Shown here: positions 1 to 8,910 of the stretch, in pieces
Layout of the letters: each line of letters opens with the position of its first letter
Numbering within the stretch: position 1 is the stretch's first letter
Source: a virus
Strand: one strand, 5' to 3'
IMG/VR virus record: IMGVR_UViG_3300007735_000658
Location: 1-35,203 of that record
Length of the DNA stretch: 35,203 nucleotides
Position numbers and translations under genes: made by a program
Notes under the pieces: generated by a model
What the model was told of the DNA's origin: nothing
The model's input: the letters and a program-made list of their open reading frames with translations, nothing else
Databases searched by the model: none

Positions 1-592
1 CCAACCACACCAAGAACACCAGCAACATCAACCCTAGACGCAAATGTAGCACCACCATTAACTTGGAGGGTTCCAGCAAAAGTAGATCCTGTGGACGCAT
101 AAATGGCAGAGGCACTCAAGCCACCAGAGAATCTTGCTGCACCAGTATGATCGGTAGTAGACGCAAATGTAGCACCACCATTAACTTGGAGGGTTCCAGC
201 AAAGGTAGATCCTGTGGACGCATAAATGGCAGAGGCACTCAAGCCACCAGAGAATCTTGCTGCACCAGTATGATCGGTAGTAGACGCAAATGTAGCACCA
301 CCATTTACCTGAAGAGTTCCGGCAAATGTTGATCCTGTGGACGCATAAATGGCAGAGGCACTCAAGCCACCAGAGACTCTTGCTGCACCACTTACATCAA
401 CTGTAGAGGCAAATGTAGCACCACCATTTACCTGAAGAGTTCCGGCAAATGTTGATCCTGTGGACGCATAAATGGCAGAGGCACTCAAACCACCGTTAAA
501 TCGTGCAAGACCAGTTACATTAACCGTAGATGCAAATGTAGCACCACCATTAACTTGTAGTGTGCCGCCAAAGGTTGATCCTGTTGACGCAA
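1..592 (-). repeat. Tandem 123-bp coding repeat in tail fibre gene
   Basis: The core AAATGTAGCACCACC (plus-strand reading) recurs at 42, 165, 288, 411 and 534, exactly 123 bp apart, giving four full units and a fifth that leads in. Units nearest the left edge are almost identical at DNA level; the unit near 534 has diverged most. Each unit encodes 41 residues, so copy-number change keeps the frame. The array continues past the window edge. Confidence 0.95.
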
Positions 593-1154
593 ACAAATAG
601 TCTGCTGTGATTCCACCACGAACATCCAGTCTAGAATTGCTTGGAGTTAGAGTTCCAATACCAACTCTGTTGGTGGAAGAATCCACGAAGAATGTGGCAT
701 CGCCCGAACTATCAACTTGAAGATTTCCAGTTATAAAAGCAGAAGTTCCTACAGTAATTCCACCACCAATACTGATGCCTTGATTCACAAACACACCACC
801 ACCAATTGTTAGCCCACCACTTGCTGTTATTCCACCAACAATCCAAAGATTTCCAGAGTCTATTGTTACACCACGAGTGGAAAGCACACCAGCAGCACTT
901 ATTCCAGAATTAAATCTAATCAACTGACTGAAAGTTATGGCTTCTGTGATGGTGGGCTTTATAAAAGCAGTCCACGCACCAGTTGTTCCATAAGTGGCTC
1001 CGATGCTACCGCTATCAACGATATCATAAATCTTTAGTTTGTTCAGTTTATAGATGGCAGTATTGGTGACATCCTTCCAATAATTGAAGGTGTCTCCCAA
1101 TTGAACTTCCGGAATGCTGTAAGTATTGAGATCAGGTCCTGTACTTCCGGGCAT
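1..1154 (-). CDS. Tail fibre / virion structural protein with 41-residue repeats (C-terminus beyond left edge)
   Basis: Open reading frame starting at the ATG at 1154 and still open at base 1, so about 384 residues are visible and the C-terminus is missing. The N-terminus (MPGSTGPDLNTYSIPEV, then a segment rich in LNKLKIYDIV) looks like a baseplate or fibre attachment region. Around residue 160-185 is DSSTNRVGIGTLTPSNSRLD, the GIGT-x-TP-x-LDV type motif common in phage tail fibres. After it come near-identical 41-residue repeats containing LQVNGGATFAS and GLSASAIYASTGSTFAG, typical of beta-rich fibrous shafts. The gene lies 3 nt after the small coiled-coil gene and is the last visible member of the baseplate operon, as expected for a receptor-contacting fibre. 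The receptor-binding tip would lie outside the window. Fibre identity is inferred from repeats and position; no exact family was recognised. Confidence 0.8.
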   Translation of the reverse strand, partial: MPGSTGPDLNTYSIPEVQLGDTFNYWKDVTNTAIYKLNKLKIYDIVDSGSIGATYGTTGAWTAFIKPTITEAITFSQLIRFNSGISAAGVLSTRGVTIDSGNLWIVGGITASGGLTIGGGVFVNQGISIGGGITVGTSAFITGNLQVDSSGDATFFVDSSTNRVGIGTLTPSNSRLDVRGGITADYLFASTGSTFGGTLQVNGGATFASTVNVTGLARFNGGLSASAIYASTGSTFAGTLQVNGGATFASTVDVSGAARVSGGLSASAIYASTGSTFAGTLQVNGGATFASTTDHTGAARFSGGLSASAIYASTGSTFAGTLQVNGGATFASTTDHTGAARFSGGLSASAIYASTGSTFAGTLQVNGGATFASRVDVAGVLGVV

Positions 1155-1157
1155 GGA

Positions 1158-1334
1158 TTAGTCCTTTTTGCCTTTTTCTAAACTGAGTAATCGTTCGTTC
1201 AATTTATCTATCTGGGTTTGTAGAGATGTAATACGATCTTGCAATTCTTCTCGTTCACGAATTTGCCGTATGATGGTGGTATCTCCTAAAACAACACCCC
1301 TACCACTACTGTTTTTTATGTATTTCCCTATCAT
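1158..1334 (-). CDS. Small coiled-coil protein in fibre cassette
   Basis: 58 residues starting MIGKYIKNSSGRG. The second half (about residues 20-58: IRQIREREELQDRI, then LQTQIDKLNERLLSLEKG) is a charged heptad-like helix, probably a coiled coil. Its ATG overlaps the TGA of the DUF4815 gene in an ATGA arrangement (1331-1334), which suggests translational coupling, and it ends 3 nt before the fibre start. By position it may be a fibre trimerisation or attachment factor or a small chaperone, but that is inference; no family was recognised. Confidence 0.7.
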   Translation of the reverse strand: MIGKYIKNSSGRGVVLGDTTIIRQIREREELQDRITSLQTQIDKLNERLLSLEKGKKD

Positions 1335-4300
1335 ATTGTTCTTATACTAGCCATTCGGAGGTTACGAACAGCGGGAAGAATAGAGTATTTCTTGTCTGCA
1401 CCTGTTTTTGATGTGGTCATAACCAGTTTGATTTGATACGAACGAATATTGGAAGATGAATTCAAATATGCCCATTGTGTGGGTCGGAAATCAAATTCAG
1501 TCTTGGACAGATTTGAAGACGCTGTGAATGGATATCTGTAACTTCCTATACCACCAACAGCGACCATTTGTGTCCACGGCTTGTTGAAAATATCAGACTC
1601 GCCTCGTTCGGCAAATCTCACATAAGCACGAACCTCTGATCCGTATGGGCAGCACACATCAGCAGTGGTAAACACTCCAGTAGATACCAATTCTTCTGGA
1701 AGTGTAACTGCCTTTGAAACATATGATGAAGTTGGATATTGTGTGTTGGTGTCGTCTGTGGCGATCATTGCCGCTCCCACACCAAAAAACACACCAGTAT
1801 CCAAAGCAGGAGACAGGTAGGTTTTTGAATACGGTTTGATTGCAGTGAATCTAATATCCTTTGTTGCTGTGTATACACTATTCAGATATTCATTTTGGTT
1901 GTTCATCAAAGTCAAATTAGTTGTTCCAGGATCTATAGCAATAACAGCATCGCAAGAAACAGGGATAATTTCCGGAATGTTTACTTTGAGAACCTGACAG
2001 TCTTGTACGCTAAGAGAAGAATAGGTTGCGGTTCCAGACTGTGATGTACCAAAATCACACCGATTCACAGTAAACGAAATGTCTGTGTTGAGATTTTGTG
2101 CTGCTGGCCCAATAGACTGTGGCTGATACAGCGTTCCAACAGCAGGGTTGTTGCCTCCGCGACCGCTATTTGTTAGATCGGTTCCAGAATCATAGGCTCG
2201 CAGAGTATAATCTTTACTGTTTGTTATAACCGCAATTGCGTATTCGCCCGGTTCCATATAAACAGGGCTACTGAATGTGAATCCTGTCGGAACAGGAGTG
2301 GTGCTGTTACCAACATATCCAGTATTCACCTGAGACGGCATAAGTGTAACAGTTGAGAACGGGAAAGAAACCGATGGAGAAGGATATCCGTTCACAGTTG
2401 GACGCAACTGAACGGTAACTGGAAGGTTTGAATCCTTGGTATCAAAATATAGGTTGACGCTATTTACAAATATTCCTTCAGGATACGCCTTTTTATCCAC
2501 TATAAAAGTTTGGCACAGTGGATCTACCCATTGATTACTGGAGATAGTCTCTTGAATGTTGTCATAAGAAACTTCTCTGTTGAATGGATCTTTTATGATT
2601 CCTTCACTTGTTACGGTTTGACGACGATACTCTGGATTTCGTGTGGAGTAAACACCATCAAATCGCTGACGAACAGTTCCTCCACAATAGAAAATACCAT
2701 CCGCTGCTTGTGTGGTATTTTGAGTTGTTGCGTTATCAGATATTCTAACAGACTTTTCGCCACTCAAATAACCCTCAGAACTGAAAGCAAAGGTAGCACC
2801 AACTGTTCCATTAGAATTCGTTGTCAATCCACTCTTGACTAGAATTCCATCAAGATACAAATTCAAACCAGTAGAATTCGGACGCAATCCGTATGCGGTA
2901 ACACCAATAACACTGGATGGCACATACGGAACAACTGTTCTGTCAACAATTCTGTTGTCTGGTGTTCTATATGTGGTTCTTCCAATCATACGATTGGCGT
3001 TTACCAAATTACCAGTCTTTTGATCTACTTGCGAGAAATTTCTATTTACGCTAGTCTTTTCGTTGCCCGAATTTACTGTGGGTATTGAAGACGGAGAGTT
3101 GGTTCTTGGAGTTTCAAGAATTCGTTTTTGGATATCATCCTTTTGATCTGTACGAATTTGTGTACCAGACCACAGATACTCCCAATCGTTCCATTGCGTT
3201 CCGAATCCACGAGCGTCGTTTGCATTAGACCCAATCCAATTGTCATTTTCCAACATGTTATTGTTGTATACAACTGGACGAACATTATTATCAAACGATG
3301 TTTCGTATTGCTTGGTAAACTTCATAAAACCAAGCCAATTGACTGTTCCATTCGGATTTACAGCAACACTCTTGTTGTATCCATCATTTGTTATATGGGG
3401 TGTGGTGGTGTAATCCATCAGTATCAAACCGTCAGACGACACGGTAATACCTGAAGAAGCAGAAGGCGCAGCACCAAGACTCAAGAACTTGTGAGTAAAC
3501 ATTGGGCGAAGTTCGCCATACTGATAGTCAACAGAACATCTGTGGTCTTTATCTGCTACATCTCCACCGGCGTGACCGTAGAACTCATCAGTGTATATTG
3601 ATGTTTTTATTGGTTCGTTGGTCAGAGAAACAATTCCAGAAGTGGAACCACCGTTAGCGATAAACCCATCAATCAGTGGTTTTACTCCTTCTGCTGCCAT
3701 TTCAGATTCAGACAGAGACAACTTAGAGAATACTTCAATATCATCAACTCGTTTTTCTACATTACTAATGTCATTCATGGTGTAACGGCGAACACCACTT
3801 CTGTTGACGACCACATCGGTTGGACGATAAGTGTACGCTGGAATCACAGCAGTAGCCAATGTCATTGAATTTTCTGCCTCTGGTGGAGACTGTGGTGATA
3901 GTTCTGGCACACCTTTATCAACAGCAAATGATATGGACGAATCTGATGGATTTATTTTCAAACTCACGCGATCAATTCTAGGCAGGTAGTTGGTCCATTG
4001 TGCGTTTGTTGCACTTAGGGATTCGTAGTCGCCGTATGGTTTTCCGTTTATAGTATCCAAAGTTGGGCCGCTGTGTCTGAAGTCTATACAGTTAGCCAAA
4101 GAAACAGTTCGTCCGGTTTTTGGATTTGTAAATAGTGGAATCTGATCGTATGAAATTCCCAAATACGAATGGAATCCAACAAATGGCCCAAAAACTGTTC
4201 CTCCGTGTCGTAGATATCGGTATGTGATATCTGCCACTACAGAACCGCTGGTGTATAGATATTCCTTTGACTTTTTAGCAACCAAAGCAGAGTAGTCATA

Positions 4301-6460
4301 GAATGCCTCTTCTTGACCGTCATCCAGTTCAAAATCTGAAAGTTTACTGCTTCCGCTAAAAGACAAACCAGTTACAGAGTACACATCCCAGTGAGGAAGA
4401 GTAAATCCGTATCTTCCGTTTATATTAGACAAGTTATAGACCTGACCAGTTGCAGAATAAGTGGTAGCAGTTTTTGTTCTGCAAGCACCAGAAACTCCAG
4501 TTGGAGTACTGAAAGCAGTTGAGTCTATTGTATATTTGAATGGAAGAACAACCCGCACAGCAGTTCCAGCGGCTCCAGTGAATCCTGCGGGGGTGTTTTC
4601 TGTGGTTAGAACTATCTGATTGCTTGCATTTCTACTGATGTATGCAGTAGCAACATTTCCGGGAGAAAACACCAATCCACTATTTGCAGATCCAACACCA
4701 CTATTGCTTGATAGTGTGTATCGTGAAATTATACTCTTTGAAGACGAAGTAGTGGGAGATAGTGGTATATCGTTTGTGTACAAAACACTCAAAGCACTTG
4801 GAACTGATGGCAGATCAATATCACTTGAACCAAAAGTGTAAGTAGTGGTTGCATTGGTTGGATTCCAAGAAATTGCAGTTGCCCAAGAAGCCGAACTTTT
4901 TGTTGCAACTTTTCCATAAAAAGTCAAACTGGTAAATGCACTTATTCCTTGTGTTGGTGTGATTTCATAAACCAAAGAGGTGTCGTTTGCAGCAGAACCA
5001 CCAAGCAATCCAAAGGTAGAACCGTTTACAGGAAAAAAGATTCCAAAAGTTATACCTGCACTAGCACCACCTGGACTTCCATAAACCACAGCACTGCTTG
5101 CTCCACTAATAACAGAACCAGCGCAAATTCCGTAAAGATACATGGAGTACACAGAAGAAGTAACACCAAAAGACGAAGGAATCAATCCGTGAACTCTGGC
5201 TTGACCTATCACGGCATTGCTATTATTTCTGAAACGAACAAGAGCAGAACCACCATTCATATTATTCAGATATGTGTAAGCAGTGCTTCCACTATTGGTT
5301 CTGTCCAAAGAAACACCAATGTAATTACCAGTGTTGAATATAAAATCTACATTGTTTGCTGTTGTGTCTATATCTCTGCCTTTTGAAATTCCAAGAATCG
5401 TGGGATACTTGGTTTCAACTTCATTCCCGTAAATATATGCTTTGCCTGGCCCAATAACAAGATCCAAGTTTTGTTCTGATGAAGATGAATTTCTCACACT
5501 TATATCAAAAGGGTTCACCAAGTAAGAACCCGATTCGTCATAAGTTCTTTGAGCCAAAGTCTTGGATATGTCACCATAAACTACTCTATCAATCTTCTTT
5601 GTTACACGCCCGTCTTCGAATCTCAACAACTCCACAAAATCGTCCGGTGTGCTGTTTAGATCGGTCTGATCCAGTTCAAGATTGACTACAAACCGATCTG
5701 CTCCTGGTGCTTTGTAGTTTGGAGAACCAAAAGACGGATCAAGAAGAGACAAGTTTTCAGAAGAAGTGGTTGTGTCTCTAGTTACTGCAAATCCTATCTT
5801 TTTATCCAATCCAGCAAAGGTCACACCACCGCTTGTGCATGTAAGATCACGATAACCTCCAGCAGCAACAAAGGGAGTAAACGACTGTTCATTGTTCAGA
5901 ACAAACATGCCGTCAATATAAAATATTCCATCACCCACAGTTACAAGTTTACACAGCCCGTTATGGGTTGAACCAGCAACAACAAACGGAGAATATCCTG
6001 CACCATTAGAAGTTGTTATGCCAACGGTTACTCCTGTTATCGGTATCTGTTGACTGTAACCAGAAACATAATCCACAACAACAAACAATTTATCGTCTGT
6101 TTCTGGTGGAAGAACATGTGCAATTTTTCCGCTAGCAGTAGCACCCCAATAAATCGTACCACCAACAAGAGAGTCCCAATCGGTCGTTCCAAACGCAGAA
6201 AACGGAGTGCCTGTTCCGGTTTTTAGTCCTAAAAAGTTTGTGTTTCTGACAGAAATAGGAGCACCCACTATTCGTGAGCCGTCTTTGAACAGGTGATCTC
6301 CTATTTTTGAAATTTGATTCTGAAGAATTGATTGTATTTGTGTCAGTTCACGAGCCTGAACAGCGTATCCGGGTTTGAATAGGATTCTCAAAAATCCATT
6401 ATCTGGATCGTAATCGTCATAGTACGGAGAAACATTGAAGATACTAGGATCGTAAGCCAT
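1331..6460 (-). CDS. DUF4815-type large virion structural protein (baseplate/short-fibre region)
   Basis: 1709 residues. The N-terminus (FNVSPYYDDYDPDNGF, then LRILFKPGYAVQARELTQIQ and SILQNQI) matches the conserved start of the DUF4815 structural proteins that marine T4-like phages encode after their wedge genes. The middle is a long Ser/Thr/Gly/Asn-rich beta region with little helix. Near residue 1300-1420 a segment with DPLCQTFIVDKKAYPEG, VTVQLRPTVNGYPSP and EPGEYAIAVITNS resembles beta-sandwich modules seen in other phage structural proteins. The product is probably a virion protein at the baseplate periphery, in the place T4 uses for gp9-gp12; the exact role is unknown. The gene starts 9 nt after gp8 and overlaps the next gene by 4 nt. 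No signal peptide or membrane segment is seen. Family placement is confident, function is not. Confidence 0.8.
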   Translation of the reverse strand: MAYDPSIFNVSPYYDDYDPDNGFLRILFKPGYAVQARELTQIQSILQNQISKIGDHLFKDGSRIVGAPISVRNTNFLGLKTGTGTPFSAFGTTDWDSLVGGTIYWGATASGKIAHVLPPETDDKLFVVVDYVSGYSQQIPITGVTVGITTSNGAGYSPFVVAGSTHNGLCKLVTVGDGIFYIDGMFVLNNEQSFTPFVAAGGYRDLTCTSGGVTFAGLDKKIGFAVTRDTTTSSENLSLLDPSFGSPNYKAPGADRFVVNLELDQTDLNSTPDDFVELLRFEDGRVTKKIDRVVYGDISKTLAQRTYDESGSYLVNPFDISVRNSSSSEQNLDLVIGPGKAYIYGNEVETKYPTILGISKGRDIDTTANNVDFIFNTGNYIGVSLDRTNSGSTAYTYLNNMNGGSALVRFRNNSNAVIGQARVHGLIPSSFGVTSSVYSMYLYGICAGSVISGASSAVVYGSPGGASAGITFGIFFPVNGSTFGLLGGSAANDTSLVYEITPTQGISAFTSLTFYGKVATKSSASWATAISWNPTNATTTYTFGSSDIDLPSVPSALSVLYTNDIPLSPTTSSSKSIISRYTLSSNSGVGSANSGLVFSPGNVATAYISRNASNQIVLTTENTPAGFTGAAGTAVRVVLPFKYTIDSTAFSTPTGVSGACRTKTATTYSATGQVYNLSNINGRYGFTLPHWDVYSVTGLSFSGSSKLSDFELDDGQEEAFYDYSALVAKKSKEYLYTSGSVVADITYRYLRHGGTVFGPFVGFHSYLGISYDQIPLFTNPKTGRTVSLANCIDFRHSGPTLDTINGKPYGDYESLSATNAQWTNYLPRIDRVSLKINPSDSSISFAVDKGVPELSPQSPPEAENSMTLATAVIPAYTYRPTDVVVNRSGVRRYTMNDISNVEKRVDDIEVFSKLSLSESEMAAEGVKPLIDGFIANGGSTSGIVSLTNEPIKTSIYTDEFYGHAGGDVADKDHRCSVDYQYGELRPMFTHKFLSLGAAPSASSGITVSSDGLILMDYTTTPHITNDGYNKSVAVNPNGTVNWLGFMKFTKQYETSFDNNVRPVVYNNNMLENDNWIGSNANDARGFGTQWNDWEYLWSGTQIRTDQKDDIQKRILETPRTNSPSSIPTVNSGNEKTSVNRNFSQVDQKTGNLVNANRMIGRTTYRTPDNRIVDRTVVPYVPSSVIGVTAYGLRPNSTGLNLYLDGILVKSGLTTNSNGTVGATFAFSSEGYLSGEKSVRISDNATTQNTTQAADGIFYCGGTVRQRFDGVYSTRNPEYRRQTVTSEGIIKDPFNREVSYDNIQETISSNQWVDPLCQTFIVDKKAYPEGIFVNSVNLYFDTKDSNLPVTVQLRPTVNGYPSPSVSFPFSTVTLMPSQVNTGYVGNSTTPVPTGFTFSSPVYMEPGEYAIAVITNSKDYTLRAYDSGTDLTNSGRGGNNPAVGTLYQPQSIGPAAQNLNTDISFTVNRCDFGTSQSGTATYSSLSVQDCQVLKVNIPEIIPVSCDAVIAIDPGTTNLTLMNNQNEYLNSVYTATKDIRFTAIKPYSKTYLSPALDTGVFFGVGAAMIATDDTNTQYPTSSYVSKAVTLPEELVSTGVFTTADVCCPYGSEVRAYVRFAERGESDIFNKPWTQMVAVGGIGSYRYPFTASSNLSKTEFDFRPTQWAYLNSSSNIRSYQIKLVMTTSKTGADKKYSILPAVRNLRMASIRTI

Positions 6461-6469
6461 TTTTTTTCC

Positions 6470-8905
6470 TTAGAAGCCTATTCGTAGTCTAAATTCTTCG
6501 CTTTGATTTCTCAATCTTTGTACAGGCTGGATACTGTTTATGTATAAGATTTCTCCAGAATGAACATCAATCTCTGGTGCGGTAATAGAGGTCACGGTAT
6601 ATCCATCATTGATTGAATTTCTATTCAGTCTAGAGAAGGTGTTTCCGTGCAGAGTGCTATATTTAAAAATTCCAAAAGGTTCACCAACATACAGTTTTCC
6701 GGAAGCAGTATCAGTTTTTTCCCATTTATAAACATATCCACCAGCATAGTCATAAGAGTACGAGCCACTAAGTCCCTGCTGTATAAAATCACCATTTACC
6801 CATGTGGTGTCAGTAAATTCTGGCAAAATTGAAGGGCGAGAAACATCCAAAACAGTAAGTCCGCTGTATCTTGGAGCAGTTGCCTCATCAAAATACGGAG
6901 TACTAGCGTTTATTATCTTGAAGAGTTCAGCAGTATTTCCACCTTCTGTCGCCAAAGACAAACCTCTGTTGACAAAAGCATATTCCCCGTATGCAAGAGA
7001 CACGCCACCAACCAAAGCGGTAACACCACTAAAAGAACCTGTTATTTGTAGTGTGTTAGATGATCCTCTGGCAAAAGCATTTGAAGTAACACGAACATTT
7101 AGTGTATTACTAGACGCACTTATTATTGTTCCCTCTGCGGTTATACCGAATCCGTAACTTATACCACCATATGCAGAAATTCCTGCTGGAATATTTTGTG
7201 TCACTCTTTCTCCAACAACAAATCCAGATTTTGCGGGAGACAGATTCAATTCGTAATTTTGCAAACGATCAGCCCAAGTTATTGGTTGAGAACCATTATT
7301 TTTTACCTTAACTTGAACTCTGGTTTCATTATTGAGTGTACTAACAGCCTTTACTTCAGAAATAGCAAAAGACGAATACGACTCTGCTCCTGTTATAAAG
7401 TTTTTGGAACCACTAAAAAAATTATCAGTAAAATTCTGTTTGGTAGATGAAACAGACCCAAGATACAGCAAGGTCAAATCACGATAGTACTGCTGATCTG
7501 TTCCTGCAACGATTCCGCTTCCGTCATTCAACAGAGGATTTTTTATTATACCAAATTGACGATATTTTCCATCTGTTGGAATCACATCACTATCATTCTC
7601 CTCACTTAGTTCCACAATTATGATTACATCTTTAATGTTCAATTCTTTTAGAATGTTTGAAGAGTGACCACCTTTAGGGGTAAGAACAGCATTCAAGGTT
7701 GGATGAACAGTGTTTCCCGAGGTTCCATCTGACTTGGGGCTAACGACTTCTACTCTTGCTTGGCTATAATTTCTTCCTCCACCAATCAAATCTACCCCAG
7801 TCACTTTTCTCCAAGACGATTCTCCTGTTTTGCCCAAAGTGAGGAAACAGTACGCTCCGCTTCCGTCTCCAGAAAAACGAGCATATGGAATAATATCATA
7901 GTAAATTTTTTGTGTTGTTTGATTATTGTAAGACACATTGAAAGGTTGATATTCTCCACGAATTGTGAAAGTATATTGGTTGCTACTAGCCGTTACACCT
8001 TTTATAATTCCGTATTTGTTTACATCTGACGGATTTGTTCCTGAACCGCTCACATCAACTACTCTTAATATGTACCCCTCGTAATTGTTTATTTGTGACA
8101 CAGGTAAACTATACAGATTGGTGTTTGTACTAGACGAAATTGTATAGTAATCACCGACACCTAAAGAATCGTTTGGAGCAGCAGCCGTAGTACCAGTTGC
8201 ACCTGCCACAAATCTTGCTCCATACTCACTACCAAGATAAGTTGCAGCAGAAACACCACCCGTAGAAATCAACTCAACAGAATTTATTTGACCATCAACT
8301 GCTGATTGTTGTGCGTTGAATTGTAATGAGGTTTCACTTGTAACTGCATCAGAAAGGTTGTCTTTATCAACTTTTACGAAATTGATTGGCACATAATCTA
8401 TCAATTCATATGGCAAATCAGATTCATTTATAGTTGCAAGATATTTCCAAGTGTAACCGTCTTGTTCGGTTTGTGCAATACTACTGTTATGTGATGGCTG
8501 ATAACGAGAAGGAACTAGAGGAGTGGGAACACCAACACACTTGTATATGTTGTTGGAATCTGTCACAACATAAAAGTTTTGGGGATCGTCTTCACTAAAC
8601 AGTTCAACATCGTCACGATAAGCGTCGTAATATTCTCCACTCGTCCACGGTACTCGTTCAAGAGCAAAAACAATTTTACTAGGATCTATCTTCTTGTATC
8701 CTATTATGCTTCTCATTATGTCATATTCCGCTTCCACAGTATCACTTGGAAGAACGGGAATAATATCTGCACCTTGTGTTTCTGTTTCTGCCCATGCACT
8801 AGATTTTGAAATGAACAGAAAATACTGATTTCTGTTATCTGCAATATCATTAAAGAACGCTTCGGCAAAGGCTCTTTTTATTGATGTTTTTAGCAATAAG
8901 GGCAT
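6470..8905 (-). CDS. 8: Baseplate wedge subunit gp8-like
   Basis: 811 residues, much longer than T4 gp8 (about 334). The N-terminal 180 residues carry the gp8 pattern: NRNQYFLFISKSSAW, then VLPSDTVEAEYDIMRSIIGY, RVPWTSGEYYDAYRD, a YKCVGVPTP stretch and DGYTWKYLATI. A second gp8-like block (KYRQFGIIKNPLL) lies near residue 447, and the C-terminus (GEILYINSIQPVQ, ending in RLRIGF) mirrors the T4 gp8 end. Between these blocks lie extra beta-rich insertions, including residues about 548-645, which resemble the C-terminus of gp7 in this phage. In T4, gp8 is a dimeric wedge component joined to gp7 and gp10. The gene follows gp7 with a 5-nt gap and has a GGAGATTAAAG leader before ATG. Confidence 0.85.
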   Translation of the reverse strand: MPLLLKTSIKRAFAEAFFNDIADNRNQYFLFISKSSAWAETETQGADIIPVLPSDTVEAEYDIMRSIIGYKKIDPSKIVFALERVPWTSGEYYDAYRDDVELFSEDDPQNFYVVTDSNNIYKCVGVPTPLVPSRYQPSHNSSIAQTEQDGYTWKYLATINESDLPYELIDYVPINFVKVDKDNLSDAVTSETSLQFNAQQSAVDGQINSVELISTGGVSAATYLGSEYGARFVAGATGTTAAAPNDSLGVGDYYTISSSTNTNLYSLPVSQINNYEGYILRVVDVSGSGTNPSDVNKYGIIKGVTASSNQYTFTIRGEYQPFNVSYNNQTTQKIYYDIIPYARFSGDGSGAYCFLTLGKTGESSWRKVTGVDLIGGGRNYSQARVEVVSPKSDGTSGNTVHPTLNAVLTPKGGHSSNILKELNIKDVIIIVELSEENDSDVIPTDGKYRQFGIIKNPLLNDGSGIVAGTDQQYYRDLTLLYLGSVSSTKQNFTDNFFSGSKNFITGAESYSSFAISEVKAVSTLNNETRVQVKVKNNGSQPITWADRLQNYELNLSPAKSGFVVGERVTQNIPAGISAYGGISYGFGITAEGTIISASSNTLNVRVTSNAFARGSSNTLQITGSFSGVTALVGGVSLAYGEYAFVNRGLSLATEGGNTAELFKIINASTPYFDEATAPRYSGLTVLDVSRPSILPEFTDTTWVNGDFIQQGLSGSYSYDYAGGYVYKWEKTDTASGKLYVGEPFGIFKYSTLHGNTFSRLNRNSINDGYTVTSITAPEIDVHSGEILYINSIQPVQRLRNQSEEFRLRIGF

Positions 8906-8910
8906 GTACT

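Noticed and set aside
1-592. CRISPR array or intergenic satellite
   Set aside because: Units are 123 bp, in frame and without spacer structure; they encode a fibre repeat.
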